A DNA stretch of 64,000 bases from Tretioscincus oriximinensis. Lineage: Eukaryota; Chordata; Lepidosauria; Squamata; Gymnophthalmidae. Shown piece by piece: positions 1 through 12,094 of the stretch. How positions within the stretch are numbered: the first letter of the stretch is position 1; each line of letters starts with the position of its first letter. Both the position numbers and the translations under genes were made by a program. Under the pieces are notes generated by a model, which had not been told where the DNA came from, made no database searches, and saw nothing but the letters and a program-made list of their open reading frames with translations. The DNA lies in contig JAJVDF010000261.1 in assembly GCA_022410635.1 (NCBI GenBank), positions 1,192,431 to 1,256,430 on the forward strand, written 5' to 3'.

Positions 1-165
1 GCACACGCATACACTCATGAGAGTATGGGGGTTCTCCAGAACGATGTGTAAATATCTGAGCAATAGTTTATTCCGCGGCAAACGGCGTTTATTGCAGGTT
101 GACTACTGAAAAGTGCTTAGCATATGTGCCTGAGACTTCCTGATTGTGCTCCGAATGAGGTAGAA
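1..165 (+). repeat. Unnamed dispersed repeat, copy 1
   Basis: This stretch aligns with 55481-55645 in the same orientation. Shared blocks include AATATCTGAGC, TTTATTGCA, GACTACTGAAAA, CTTAGCA, GTGCC and GAGGTAGAAAA, with scattered substitutions and small indels. It begins at or before the window edge, so its left end is unknown. TTATTCCG and TTTATTGC words resemble those in the miniature palindromic elements of this window, so it may be a non-autonomous DNA element. Confidence 0.6.
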
Positions 166-1920
166 AATAGCTGTGTGCACACAGCCTGAGTCTAGTTTAA
201 GGTATTAACATTGACTTATAAGGCCCTAAACAGCTTGAACCCCAAATATTTGAAGGAATGCCTTCTCCTATACTTACCTGACTTAGATTCTTCAATGAGG
301 CCCTCTTGATGATCCAACAACCTTCAGGTTCCCAAGGAAGTTCCATCCATTTGGTGTCTTTAGGTGCTAGTTAAAGAGCAGTGTAGCTGCTGCTTTCCTA
401 GAAGCAATTCCCTCCCCACTCCATTTACCTGGCAGGGATGGAAGGAGATCTCTTTGCCTGCCATTTGTTACCCTAATGGCAAGCAGTGGGTCTGCATGAA
501 CAGAATGGATGGAATAGAATTTGCTGCTTTTTCCCTAGACTTCTTCACTGTCCTATTTACAGAGATGGAAGAAGAATGATGAATGGAGCTTAATAAATAA
601 TACTGGGGAAACTCACGATTCCTTGGAGTCACGAATGTGTGGTTGATGTAGCTGGTGGATCTTTTTTGTATCAAGAAAGCATAGTGCTAAAGCCTTGCAG
701 GAGAGGCAGCTCAGGTTTAGGCAGCTTGAGTAAGTCTTGGGATCCGACTGGGAGATCAGATAGCAGTGTGTTGTGTATCAATAACAGAACGACTGAGTAT
801 ATAGGCTCTACCGGATACAGCTCACTGCTCTGAATTCAAACTGAGGGATACACGATCCTTGTGTAATCCCACCAAGCTTCTGTGTATGGAAAGAAAAGGA
901 GGGGAGACCTGTACCCTTCAAAAGAGCAACCCTCCAGCGGCAGGCACACAGCAGAAGAGACACATGGGTTAAGCTGGATGTCTTGGAGGTTTGATTGCAG
1001 ATGGAGACTACTAATGACTGCTCCCTGGCTAAATTTCAACCAATCTAACCAGCTGGCAACCAGGACAATCATTTAGCAAGCTTTCTTGCTTTAAAATTAT
1101 TGCCTTGTCGAAGTATGCACAGAGATCAGGACAACATGTTCTAGGGTGTTTAGTTCTTTTTTTCTTTTCCTAACTGTACACCCCTTGACCAGGAGTAAAT
1201 GTAAGACATCCTGTTTTCACTGCAGAGTCCAGAGAAGAGAGTAGAAGTATTTGGAAATTATCCATGCCGCATTGTAACAACTAAATTTGTAAATGGTTTT
1301 AGTAGCATGTTAAAATGGCAGCAGCACGCATAAAGCCATATAGTGTGAAGTCAATAATGCCTGTAATTCTAGTGTTTCCATCAATATTTGGTTACTTTAG
1401 AAAACAGGACACATTTGGTTATTTCCAACATGGTTATTTCTTCTCTCATGGACTGAAATCTGTCTGGATTGGACCTTCTCAAATATCTGTGATTCTGTAT
1501 ATTTCACTGCTTTCTATTTTAGTGAGTAAAGACTAGATTCCCAATAGGGTAACAACAGGGGTAAATTAATCAACCAGTGTTTTTCCTAGGCTTGATTTGC
1601 ATTTGATTTATTATGTTCGAGAAATTTGCCTAATGGGCTTGCTATCCACATGGCATTCTGGGCTACCATAGCTTCTTACAAGTCATATTCTATGGATCTT
1701 CCTCATTTCTCTAAGAGCTCTGAGAATTGGCATTTTATAACGATTCCAGGATTCGTTATCAAGATTTCTGAGCTTCTTTTCTTAGGGAGCAGTGACACCA
1801 AGTCATTGGACTGTACCAAAGTAATTATTGACTGTTTCAGGAATGCTGCCTTTTCCTCAAAACAGTGCTCAGAAAAGTATATAGCTCCAGTCTGACTTTC
1901 TAGGAAACTGATACACTCTG

Positions 1921-2210
1921 CTCCTTTTTATTTATTTATTTTTGTACTTATACCCCTCCCTTATACCCAAAGGTCTTAGAGCAGCTAACCAAATGGCGTC
2001 GCACATAGCTTTTGTTGCTTTCTCCACAACAGATGTCTTTGAGGTTGGTGGGGCTGAGATTGACCCAAGATCACCCAGTTGGTTTCATGGAAGAGTGTGG
2101 AATCAAACCAGGACACCATCAGATAGGAGTCCTGCACTAGGACCCTGTAGTCCACCAATGTGCCAGAACACAGTCTTTGACTTCCTGCACTGTTTTTAAT
2201 ATGAATTTTA
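1921..2210 (-). repeat. CORE-SINE / MIR-like element (old copy)
   Basis: Read on the minus strand, the sequence has a degenerate tRNA-like B box (GGTTTGATTCC) followed by a MIR-type core resembling CAACTGGGTGATCTTGGGTC, then a segment about major-groove LINE tail type, and ends in a (AAAT)n run (TTTATTTATTTATTT on the plus strand at 1927). This order is that of MIR/CORE-SINEs. The copy is heavily mutated; an L2-derived tail is the alternative description. Confidence 0.55.
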
Positions 2211-3694
2211 AAAACATGGTGTTGGACCTCTGTGCTAGCCTTGCTACAATTCCTGAGATTGCAGTTGCTGAATTTTTTGACACATCTGGAATAACATTGG
2301 AGTAACACACCTCAATAACATTAACCAAGAGTTATGTGGGATTCAAGTGGCCGGTAGTTTTATGGCAGAAGAATAAATAGCAGAAGGTCTCAGAATGGTA
2401 TTTTATAATGCTTTAAAAATAGCATGTTTTTAATAAGTCAGAAAGTTTTGAGGAAAGCCAGTTTTTGCCAAAATGAATTGAGTCACTTGAATCCTTTTTA
2501 GCTGCTTCTATTGTTTTTAACCTTTATTTTTACTAATGTTGTAAATTGTGCGTAATAAATGTTTTTTACCGTTGTTCTCCTTATCCTTTCAGCATTCTCA
2601 GTTTTCCTCTCTCTGGGTGGTACCTGCTTCTCATTTTTCATTTCTTTTTTATGTTAGAACGTAAGCAGATCCACAAAAGTGTATCTTATAACGAGTATGT
2701 TGGCATTAAGTGGACCACAACTCCTAGAATGGCTTTAAATGCCAACTTCGGTGGGAGAACCTGCATTTCCTGTTTTGGTCTCCATGTCTGGTAGAGTCCA
2801 GTCCCATGGCAGCAGTTTGAATCATTCTTGCATCTGGAAGATCTATTTCCTGCCACAGATATGGTACATCTACCATGTAAATATTACCTATAAGTACAGG
2901 CAACATTGCTTTGCTTGCAAAGGATTTGGGGATAGACGAACATTGGAAAGTGAGTGCAGCCAACATATTAAAACCATAATAGTAAATGTGAAGGGTAAGG
3001 TGCACCCTAGAGCTATAATTTACAAGTGTCCACACCAATGGTTCTAAAGAGTCTTATACTAAATAAAGATTAATAACATGGTCACAGTTTAATATATACA
3101 TATAAAGATTATATAAACAAAGTATGAAGCAAAATAAATGGGTTTTTTCTGTTGAAATGCACATAAATGCAAAGAAGATGCAATCAATAGTTACAACACT
3201 AGTTATAACAAAAGCCAAGAAAAATAAAATATAAACAATATAAAACACAGTTGTTACAATTCACTTTCCAGATAAGAGTGAATTTCACTTGAACATCATC
3301 AGGTAGCAACATTAACAGGAAAGGCTTTAAAGTGTTTTCTACCAGTCAAACAATTGTACTTAGTAACTCAAATACACAAGGCTGGGGGGCTTCCCTGAGA
3401 AGTTCAGAAAGGAACTTCCCCTGGACTAAGGCTTTCATTTTATTTCTGTTTGTGAGTGTGCTATATGCAGCATCTTCTCCAACTGTCAAATTCTTTTGTG
3501 CTGTAAACCTGAAAGTAACTTTGAACTGGAAGTGTCATCACTTTTGTCATCACTTCCTATCCCGCCCAGGAAGCGATGTCATAAAAATTTCTCTTGCACT
3601 TCATGTGTGAGATATCCCAAGGGTGCTCAAGATTTTTGGGCTCCCTGACCGATATATGGCTTCCTGGAGCTCCCATCATTAACTAATAGAAGGT

Positions 3695-3745
3695 AAACAG
3701 GCAGCATAAGCTTTCATAGTGTCTACTTCTTCAGATGCAAAGTTT
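3695..3745 (-). repeat. Fragment of the hammerhead-like palindromic repeat family
   Basis: On the minus strand this reads GCATCTGAAGAAGTAGACAC then TATGAAAGCTTATGC, the same block as in the large palindrome at 13733-13902 and the copy at 59941-60125. Only the central block is preserved here. Confidence 0.6.
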
Positions 3746-3837
3746 ATTTTCTATTCTGTGCCAAAGCTGGCTCCCCCATCCAACATGCATTTTCCCTCCC
3801 ACATGTGCACATGGTCTTAGTCTAACCTTAAGCCTGC

Positions 3838-3955
3838 ATCCCAGATATTGCTTACATAATCTGTTATATTTGGATATACTAGAACAGTGCACTCATTGGA
3901 GTGCTTTATTCTGGAATATCCAAACGTAGCACAACAGGTCAGTGGCATCTGGATA
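3838..3955. repeat. Partial miniature element (TTATTCYGGAATATCC family)
   Basis: The block GCTTTATTCTGGAATATCCAA and the mirrored TTGGATATACTAGAACAGTGC around it match the palindromic family seen at 14141-14284, 20860-21002 and 63383-63520. It is diverged and its ends are not clear. Confidence 0.4.
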
Positions 3956-4743
3956 CAGAGTCATCTTGCTGACTTACTTTGGGTCTAGACTGACGCTTCT
4001 ATTTGTGGTTAGGCTTCTATTTCTGCTTGGGCTCTTTTCAGAGCCACTTCAAGGCAAATGTAGATCATGACTCTTACCTCATCCTATATCTGGTCAAAAA
4101 GAAAATAAAAGAAGAATTGTGGTGCATATGAATGGCAGCCATCCAAGAAGTGTAAAGTGCACAATGCTCCACCACACCACTAAGTTGAAGCTTTATTACA
4201 ACCTCCTTTATATTCATTTCAGTTGACTAATGTGTACATAGTTCATTCTACTCCATGAGGTCAGTTTTCACAACAATTTGCAAGGGTGTAGAACCTAGTC
4301 CTTATATTGTGTTATCTACCATTAGTTCCGTCTCCTGAGGCGTCTGCTCTTATATATGCAGCCACTATCAGTAGCTCTTGCACAATGGCTCCGGGTATTG
4401 GTGATAGTTCATTACCATCTAATTTCTTGTTAAAATCTTTCCCTTACGTTGCAATTGTTTGATCTCCATTCTGATTACTAAAATGAATTAGAATTTATCC
4501 AGAACTTCCCTGTCTTGTTTGCTGACAAATTCCAGGTTTAAAGAACTGTTTATACTTGCTGAAATTTATAGCATGTTTCTGTTTATGTATCCAGAAAATT
4601 ATGTGTCATGGATAGATATGTATGTTATGGGTGCCCTCTTCAGGGCAATAATAATATTACAACCATAAAGAGAGATTTCAGGTTTAGATGAGCTTAAATC
4701 TAGGGGGGGAAATGGTGTATCCAGGGCCAAAAAGTATTCTACA

Positions 4744-4945
4744 AAAGCACTACTTGGCCCTGTCCCCACTGAGCCTTATTCTGGGTTATATCTCGGTACA
4801 GAGCTTGGTCATCCACATGCCAGTGTAGGCTGTGGCAGGCCCCATTCGGGGCCTGCCATAGCCTACACTAGCATGTAGATGGCACATTCCTATTCTGATA
4901 TATAGCCAAGAAGAAGGCTCAGTGGGGACAGGGCCCTTGAGTGCC
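4744..4945. mobile_element. Palindromic miniature DNA element P, copy 1
   Basis: The left arm GGCCCTGTCCCCACTGAGCC is mirrored by GGCTCAGTGGGGACAGGGCC on the right, and the complementarity continues through CACATGCCAGTGTAGGC to a centre of GGGGCCTGCC around 4845. The arms are about 90 bases each. Non-autonomous DNA transposons have this structure. I could not fix a target duplication, because the inverted match extends a few bases beyond the obvious ends. Related half-copies are at about 7105-7540, 8239-8330 and 8876-8915. Confidence 0.7.
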
Positions 4946-6026
4946 TCCTGGCACAAGGTAAAAACTTGTAATTTGGAATAATACACCTGTCTGTAGCATT
5001 CTCAATGTAATCTCTGATTATTTGTTCAAAATTAATAATTATAGCAAATTACAGGAAATGCTGGATTTTTTGCAATATCAGTTCCAAACCTTGGTTATTC
5101 TTTTCTTTATAGCTGCTCTTCAAAAGTACCTGAATGATAACTAAAAGATACCACAGGGAAGTAAATAGGCACTTAGACACAGTTGTGAGGTCGATAGAAG
5201 ATCCATCTGAAGGCATTCTAAACTACCAACATCTCTATCTCATATTTGTTCTATGATGATGGTGTCATAGTTCCTGTCAATATCATTTGATTCTTCAAAG
5301 AATGTTCCTCTTTTTCAGCTTCTTTAATTCTTAATACGCAGGAAGTCTTTCTTTATTAATGATTAGTCCATTGACCGTATCATAAATATCATAAATACGA
5401 AACACTGAGTAAAACAGTAAAACTCACCTATCCATAAAGCAATCAACTAAAACTATTACAATAAATAAATCTACATTTAAAATTATTTAAAACAATTAAG
5501 AACAATTAAAAGTTAAGTTAAAACAGTCAGTAAATTTACATTAATACGCATGCATATTTTTCTTGCAGTCTTTCAATGGTTTACACCACATGCCTACAAT
5601 TAGTGAACAATGATGTGGACATTTATCATGTGGTTTAGGTACAATCAAATCCTCTGACATTTGTATGCAGCTTTTTTGACAGACAGCAATTTGCCATTAC
5701 CCTCTTCCAAGAAGATGCCAGGAGTTGAACTTGCAGCCCTCTGCTTTCTGAGCAGTTCCTCTGTTGTTAAGTTATCGCGTTACCAGAAAAATTAATTCTA
5801 GATTCAAAAAAGTAGTATATAAATCTTCAGTTTTTTAATACAATAATTTTTATTCAACTTACAAGTCCACTCAAGTAGATTTCTTTCTTTTCCAATAATG
5901 CACAATAAATACAGTATAAATGAACATGACCCACTTCCACTTGCTTATATTACTAATGTATGCTTTTAGAGAGGCATAAATAGGCATACATAACACATAT
6001 GAGTATATGCACACAATGCATGTGTA

Positions 6027-6414
6027 CAGGGCCATATTTAGGCATGTGCAAAATGTGCAGCGAAATTTCAAGGGTGACAAAATACAGCCACTTGTAAAAA
6101 GATATTGATACTTTGTGTTGCTTTTATCATTATAAAACACAAAGTAGATTAATATTCTGGCATTAAAGTAGTATGGAGAGTATTATTAGTTCACTACTTC
6201 ACCTTGAGATGGCAGCACCTGTACTGAATCACTCACAATGCCCTTTCTTGCACCCACACAGCGGTGGACTCAGCTATCTGCAAACATGAGAAGTGTCCAT
6301 TTGAGATTCCGAATAGTTCAGAATTGGATACTGAAGTTTAGCTAAGACAAGAGGGGGGGGGGGGGTAAAGTAAATGACAGCACAGTGGCATTATATACCC
6401 AAAATACAGGCCTG
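6027..6414. mobile_element. hAT-type miniature element with CAGGGCCATATTT ends
   Basis: The ends CAGGGCCATATTTAGG and CCCAAAATACAGGCCTG are imperfect terminal inverted repeats. The flanks CATGTGTA (6019-6026) and AATGTGTA (6415-6422) match at seven of eight bases, which is the 8-bp target duplication expected for hAT transposases. The interior (388 bases) has no transposase-like frame and includes a run of 13 G at about 6354-6366. A homologous element is at 7179-7450. Confidence 0.65.
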
Positions 6415-7104
6415 AATGTGTATATGACAGACTAAGGCAGCTTTATTTGAATGTGAACTAGCTTCAGTGCAGTAATCCACACTCATCCAAACCTACGCCT
6501 TATACATTTCAAAAGCCAATCACTTTGCATCTTTAATGTTAAACCTTCAAAACACTTGACCCTTTTTCACACACAGAGGCCACCGACTCTTGGAGTTTGA
6601 TCAGCTTGGTATTGGGATGCATAATAAATGACTGAGTGATCTACCTAAACTATTGTCACATATTTTGCAGGAGATCCTATAGTCTTTCTAGAGTAGCTGC
6701 TGAAAGCCTAAAATGGAGAGAAGCTCGGAAGCTCAGAAGAAAAATACCAGCAGTGCTTTAGCATCCACAGTATGAACATAATAACTTTGCTGCACTGCAG
6801 CTGAATTTTTTCACAAGGCCCTTATTTGGAATTTGAAGTATTGTGAATTGTTTACATCAGCCATGGCAGCATCAACACTAGTTAACCCTGCAGTCTCACT
6901 TTCACCCTAAAAATATTTGCAAAGTCACGTAATGCAGAATCATTCCCATGATGTATTCATGCTTTCTCTCCTCTTCCAAGTCTTCAGACTTCTGTAAAAA
7001 TAGCATGTATTCATACAAGGACAGTGTTTTAATCCTCACTGTACTGACTGACTAAAGACACTAAGAAACACCATAGTGGTTTGAATTCAAATTCACTTTA
7101 TTGA

Positions 7105-7540
7105 TTCTCAGTCCTCATTGAGCCTTGTTCTGGGCTTCATCTTGGAATAAGAGCCTACCATCTACATGCTAGTGTATCCATGGCCATATTTTGGGGGAGG
7201 AGCAACAGAGGTAGCAGCCCAGGGGGGGCACCCTCCCCCCAGTAAAAAGTAAGAATTCAGAGCAGCAATGCTAGGAGGCTCTGGCAACCAGGACTGGCTC
7301 CTAAAGGCACCCTTCCCAGTAAAATAAAAATAATATTGGTTGTTGTTTTAAACAAAGATCTCCTGCCAGAAAACTCCCAGCAGGAGTGGGTGGGAAGGGC
7401 ATAAAAAAGTCTACTGCCCAGGGGCACCATACACCCAAAATACAGCCCACGTGTAGAATATGACATGCCCTGAATGAGGCCTGCCATAGCCTACAGTGGC
7501 TTGCGAATGGCTAAGCTCTGTCCAGAGTTGCAGCCCATAA
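7105..7540. mobile_element. Element P copy 2, interrupted
   Basis: The left piece (7105-7178, CTCATTGAGCCTTGTTCTGGG through CTACATGCTAGTGTA) and the right piece (7451-7540, GAGGCCTGCCATAGCCTAC through GCTAAGCTCTGTCC) are the two arms of element P described at 4744-4945. They are separated by the element at 7179-7450. Confidence 0.55.
7179..7450. mobile_element. hAT-type miniature element nested in element P
   Basis: CATGGCCATATTTTGGGGG at the left and CACCCAAAATACAGCCCA at the right resemble the terminal repeats of the element at 6027-6414. The two flanks share GTGTA but only about five of eight bases, so the target duplication is weak. The interior contains poly-G and poly-C runs near 7221-7240. 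Confidence 0.5.
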
Positions 7541-7544
7541 TCAG

Positions 7545-7760
7545 TGCTTGCTGGTGCAGTTTTTTTCTAGGAGGGCGCAACCTCAGCACAAATGTTGGAT
7601 GCTAGGAGTTCTTGGTGCATGCAGCGCACCTCGATTTTTTTTTACATCTGGGGGCAGGTCAGGAAGTGACATCACTTCTGGGGCAGGACACAGAACGTCA
7701 TCACTTCCCCGGGGTGGGACAGGAAGTGGCATCACTTTTGTCTTTCATTCCGTTCTTCGT
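7545..7760. repeat. Fragment with repeated AGGAAGTGACATCAC words
   Basis: AGGAAGTGACATCACTT, CATCACTTCC and AGGAAGTGGCATCACTTTTG occur in alternating orientation within 100 bases, and a related piece is at about 3525-3600. The upstream part (TTTTTTTCTAGGAGGGCGC) resembles the end of CAGGGCTTTTTTT hAT elements. A pyrimidine-rich tract follows at 7740-7850. It looks like a decayed miniature DNA element. Confidence 0.35.
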
Positions 7761-8238
7761 GCTCTTTCCTTCTTTCCTTCTTTCTTTTCATCCTTCCAAC
7801 CTTCCCCCTTTATTCCTCTCTTTCCCCCATTATTTTTCCCAATTCCTGAATCTGGGTGTAAATTGAGCAAGTGTATTTATAAAATAATAATAAATAACAC
7901 ACCTAACATGGTTTTCAATTGTGCTTCTTTAAAAAAGAAGGAAAACCAAGCAAATATATCTGCTAGTGACGATGATGCTGGCTGGGTGATACTATTCCTG
8001 ATTAAAAAAAATTCTTCCACTTCTAATGCTGTTTGCCTGATGTCCTGAAGACTACAGCTCCCAGGTTGCACCGCAGCTAGCCCTAGGCGCAAGAATGCAT
8101 TCTCCGCAACTCTGCACTTAGTGACCTGTCCACAGGAAACATTTTTGCTATTACAGGAAGTTGGCTCAGGGACTCATTTATAATCAGATTATCTAATCAA
8201 ACCTGGATGCAGGAAAGTAATCAAAAAGAAGTCAGCAA

Positions 8239-8330
8239 GTGTTGTTTAGCCTTATACACTGGCATGTGGATGACCAAGCTCTGTATCGAGATATAACCCA
8301 GAATAAGGCTCAGTGGGGACAGGGCCAAAT
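8239..8330. mobile_element. Element P copy 3 (one arm)
   Basis: TACACTGGCATGTGGATGACC, AGCTCTGTATCGAGATATAA and GGCTCAGTGGGGACAGGGCC match the first arm of the 4744-4945 element in reverse complement. The other arm is missing; a short related end (ATCAGTAGGGACAGGACCGG) reappears at about 8890-8912. Confidence 0.6.
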
Positions 8331-8344
8331 AAAAGACAGAAAGA

Positions 8345-8580
8345 GAAAGGAAGGTAACCTACCCGGACTGCAGCCCAGGAGCTTCTGTCCCTGGCTCCCG
8401 CGGCAGCAGCCTCCACATTTTGCCCCCCTGGGCAGCAGCTGCAGGAAACCCCAGCAGGAAGCTCCATCTTCTGGGATCTCCTGCAGCTACAGCCCAGGGT
8501 GGTTAAATGTGGAGGCTGCTGCCATCAGAACCCGGCCCTGGGCAGCCGAAAAATCTGGCCCTGCTTACCGGACTTGCTCT
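8345..8580. repeat. GC-rich foldback
   Basis: AGCAGCCTCCACATTT (about 8404-8420) is mirrored by AAATGTGGAGGCTGCTGCC (about 8503-8522), and further complementary blocks (CTGCAGG against CCTGCAGC, TGCCCAGGG types) surround the centre near 8465. The arms are imperfect. Open frames in both directions here are side effects of GC-rich composition. Confidence 0.5.
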
Positions 8581-9009
8581 CTGTCTGTTAGTTGAATTGT
8601 CAATACAAAATGGCACCTCCAGGCAGACTGAAAGAGGGACTGTAGCCCTGCCCAGGCAGCCCTTCCATTGGTTCAACTCCTGGGTTTGGCAACCAAAACA
8701 TCACTAAAAGAAGCTGCCTGGGGCTTTTTGATTTGTTGCTGCTTGATTTGTTCCTCTAAGAAGCACTACGATTGGCCAATGGTTTTCCATTATTTTCTAT
8801 GAAGATTTTATCATTGATTTTAATTTCTGGTAATTTCTGGTGTGTCCGGCGGCCACAACGAACCCAAAGGCCAGCTGTCACTGCCCATAATAAAGATCAG
8901 TAGGGACAGGACCGGAGTGTGTAGTTTTAGAAGCACAAAATAATTGAAAGTAAGGATACCACATTCTCCCTTGGTATAATTAAAAGAACCAAGATTTATC
9001 AAGGGGAGA

Positions 9010-9225
9010 ATAGTTGTCCATCTCTGTAGCCAGCTTGCTGATGTGGGATAAGCAGGTCTGGCTGCATCAACTACACGAGAAGATCTTATCTGTATGTGAT
9101 ATCCTGTTACATTCTGGTTCTTGCATCAGAATGTATTTTGTCCTTGAGGTTAGCCCTGTGTGCATTTTCACAGGAAGAGAGAGCCTTGTAGATGGTATGT
9201 CTCCAGTCCCCACAATTAGTGACTA
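9010..9225 (-). repeat. 3' end fragment of a LINE encoding a C-x3-C-L-S-H-I tail
   Basis: On the minus strand the frame C-S-Q-T-C-L-S-H-I-S-K-L-A is clear and matches C-V-R-V-C-L-S-H-I at about 49795-49830 on the plus strand. The motif resembles the zinc-finger-like C-terminal tail of some non-LTR retrotransposon polyproteins, probably an L2-type element; the clade is an inference. The fragment is 5'-truncated and decayed. Confidence 0.5.
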
Positions 9226-9404
9226 GGCAGGACACTATCAGTGGTCTCCATGGCAAACATCGAAAGTTTTAAACCATACATGGTTTAAAAGCCGTGAATT
9301 TTTAAGAGCTATCTGTACAAGGATTTGTCCACAGAATATACACAATGTTGGTATAAAGAAAAAATCATTTCTGATGTTGCGTTTTCCATCATGTTGGATT
9401 GCTT

Positions 9405-9505
9405 ATGTTGTCTGTTATTTTCTTTTGGGGAAAGCACTGCTTTTGCAAAATTATCCATATATAGGAAGCACGGGAAAAGAACAAAAATGAAGCTTCTTAT
9501 ACCCA
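9405..9505. repeat. Dispersed repeat shared with 39078-39150
   Basis: TGCTTTTGCAAAA, ATAGGAAG.GCA.G.AAA and upstream GTCTGT..TTTTC occur in the same order at 39078-39150. At the second site the repeat has an inverted partner, so this is probably one arm of a miniature DNA element. Confidence 0.45.
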
Positions 9506-10098
9506 GGTACTTTGCAAGAGCAGCACTTCCAAAAAGAATTGACAGATGAGGTAAGAAACTGAGTTTGCTCCTGGGTTGCTTATTACTGTTCACCAGGGAT
9601 GGTAACTGGAGATTAAAACAAGATCCATTAATTTCATTTTATAATCTAGGGGCACCTTAATATGAGCATTTTTGTTTCAGAGCGATTTAGGAGTTCATTT
9701 GCAATGCTTGGGGGGCTGTTGCTAACCTGATCAATCAGTCAAAGGATGATTAATGGCCCCACTTGGGCTTTAGGCCATTGCACTGTAACCTGCAAACTGT
9801 GCCTTCAGCTTTTAAATTCCCAGATGCAGTGAGAAACAGAGGAGCTGCTGCTTTTTCCACCCTCAAACTTGTCATCACTCATTTTCCCTACCATCTGTCA
9901 GGAGCAAGACTTTGGGCCCACTGTACAGTGGTAACGAAAAGGACAGATGCCTCTGTGTTTGCAATGCATACTGTGTATACACAGCTGCTCCCATCATAGC
10001 AGAGGCACATTCCCCACACTGTCACCTGGCATGCTAAATGAGACTCCTTCCTGAACAATGANATTTAGTCTTGGGCCCAGAATTCCATTCCATTCATT

Positions 10099-10407
10099 AG
10101 AAGAAGAAGAAGAAGTGGGTTCTTATACCCTGCTTTTTCTCACCTTTCAAAGGGACTCAAAGCGGCTTACAAGGATATTTTTGCCCGAAGGCTCACATTC
10201 TATCTTCCCACTAGGCTGTGGTGNTTCCCATATATCTATTTGCAGTCAGTTGCAATTTCTTGCAATTCATGCTTTTGAATAGCTGGGTTGGCTAGAGCTA
10301 CAGGCTAGTGGAAGGTGCTCAACCCTCCCCACATCCAACAGAGGGCTTTTAAACCCCATCTCCCTGATGAAAGATGGATTCCTTAGCAACTGAGCTATCT
10401 GTGCCTG
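10099..10407 (-). repeat. tRNA-derived SINE, TTC-tailed family, full copy
   Basis: The minus-strand copy begins CAGGCACAGATAGCTCAGTT (A-box region) and includes a degenerate B box (GGTTTAAAAGCCC). It then has the family body with CTAGCCTGTAGCTCTAGCC, a 3' region AAGCCGCTTTGAGTCCCTTT and GGGTATAAGAACCC, and a (TTC)n tail, here seen as (GAA)n at the left. Six other copies occur in the window. The 3' region resembles the tail of a LINE that would mobilise it. Two N bases (10062 just outside and 10224 inside) lie here. Confidence 0.85.
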
Positions 10408-11346
10408 TAATACCTTACCTTTCCATCCAAAGGGAAGTTCATTGCAGTTAACAAAGAACTAACAGGGAGTACAAAACTATTCAAATAGTTCAAATAGTAA
10501 TAAACCCAAGTACAAAATACCCCCAACACAAATGTTCTTCCTATTGAGGGCTGCGTCTTTCAGGAATTTTTTTCTAAACATTTTTCAGTTCTTCTTCAGT
10601 CTTGAAGAATGTGATTTAGTCTAGGGGAAAATGGATGCAGGACTAAAGATGAACTGAAGGTTTGAAAATAAAGGTGTCATGTGACCAGAACCTCAGCAGT
10701 GGCAGACTGGGAGTCAAAGCCCCCCCCCCCCCATTTGTATGGCAGCACAGCAGAAGGGAGCACTGGACTACAGTGTGCACACATGGTAATTGCTGAGCCC
10801 AAACACATCATACACCGTACACCAATTCACAGGGTGGGTGGATGAGATCTTCTTCATCAGGGATTCACACTTGCCATCAGGAAAGGTAAAACCCTGGCCA
10901 GTCTGCCTCTGAACTTCAGTGTCACTGCCCACAGCTTCTGTTTTGAACACCTTGTTTTGAACACCTTGTTAGCACTTACCTGTATTAAAGCATATGAGCA
11001 GCAATGTTGTGGCTTGATCCAGATGAACAGCAGCTATATGGGTTGGTACAGGGAAGGCTGGTTCATTTTAAAAGTGGGTTATGGCTTCCATGCATGATGC
11101 TGCCTCTCAAAATGCAAGGAGAATCTTGTTGTTGTGATGTACCCACTCTCGCATCATTTGCAAGCAGGTAGCTGCTCTTTGCTGGATCCTAATGCTCACT
11201 AAGAAGCAGAGAGGTTGCAAAGATAAATATGCCAAATGAGCATGCCTCTTGCATGCACTCCCATGATGAGCCCATTAATCTGTTGTACATGCAAATGTGC
11301 CACTGCCAGCATTACTAAACTCGTAGAGCAAATGAATGTACCTTAG

Positions 11347-11654
11347 CGGGCACGGATAGCTCAGTCGCTTAGGAATTCGTCTCTTGTCTGGGAGATCAGG
11401 TTTCGCAGCCCTGTGTNGGACGTGGGGAGGGGTGAGCACCTTCCATTAGCCTGTAGCCCTAGCCAACCCAGCTATTCAAAAGCAAGAACTACAAGAAATT
11501 GCAACTGACTGCAAGTAGATACATGGGAACCACCAGAGTCTGGTGGGGAAGATAGAATGTGAGCCTTCAGGCAAAATACCCTTGTAAGCCGCTTTGAAAC
11601 CCTTTGAAAGGTGAGAAAAAGCAGGGTATAAGAACCCAGTTCTTCTTCTTCTTA
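11347..11654 (+). repeat. tRNA-derived SINE, TTC-tailed family, full copy
   Basis: The head GGCACGGATAGCTCAGTCGC is tRNA-like with a good A box; the B-box region is GGTTTCGCAGCCC. The body and tail match the other copies, ending in GTATAAGAACCC and a short (TTC)n. One ambiguous base is at 11417. Length about 308 bases. Confidence 0.88.
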
Positions 11655-11772
11655 GCAGTAACCTGTCTGGGGGACTGTTACAAATTTCCATACAAGCAAT
11701 GTGGAACAATAAGCTTAGAGCCTTAGCATAGGCAGATCTCAAAAACATACATCTAGTTTTAGGCCTTCTCCT

Positions 11773-12030
11773 GTCCTGAAGAATGAGTTTTATTGATGTT
11801 GTTTAGTACCATCAAATCATGACCAACTCCTAGTTGACTGCGCAGGCACTTCTATTCAATTTTACTGGCAGAAATACAGACATGGGTTTGCCTATGTTAC
11901 TTCTGGCGAAAAGAAGCAACAGCAACAGCAGCCCTCTGCTTTCTAGGCTATTAATGTTACCTCTGAGCTTTCAATACATTTTTTTCTGGACTAAACCAGA
12001 AAGAAATGGATAAAACTCATTCTTCAGGAC
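11773..12030. repeat. 21-bp exact inverted repeat flanking 216 bases
   Basis: The 21 bases ending in GAAGAATGAGTTTTAT at 11773-11793 are mirrored exactly by ATAAAACTCATTCTTC and flanking bases at 12010-12030. The interior is not palindromic and contains GTTGTTTAGTACC-type words reminiscent of other interspersed repeats. A terminal inverted repeat of a DNA element is possible, but there is no clear target duplication. Confidence 0.45.
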
Positions 12031-12094
12031 TGAAAAAGATTTAAAAGTAGACGTATGACCAAGATAATTATCTTTAAGATATAAATCGAAATCC

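Noticed and set aside
7548..8048. 166-codon open frame on the plus strand
   Set aside because: It crosses a pyrimidine-rich tract and repeat fragments, giving Ser/Phe/Pro runs with no recognisable domain.
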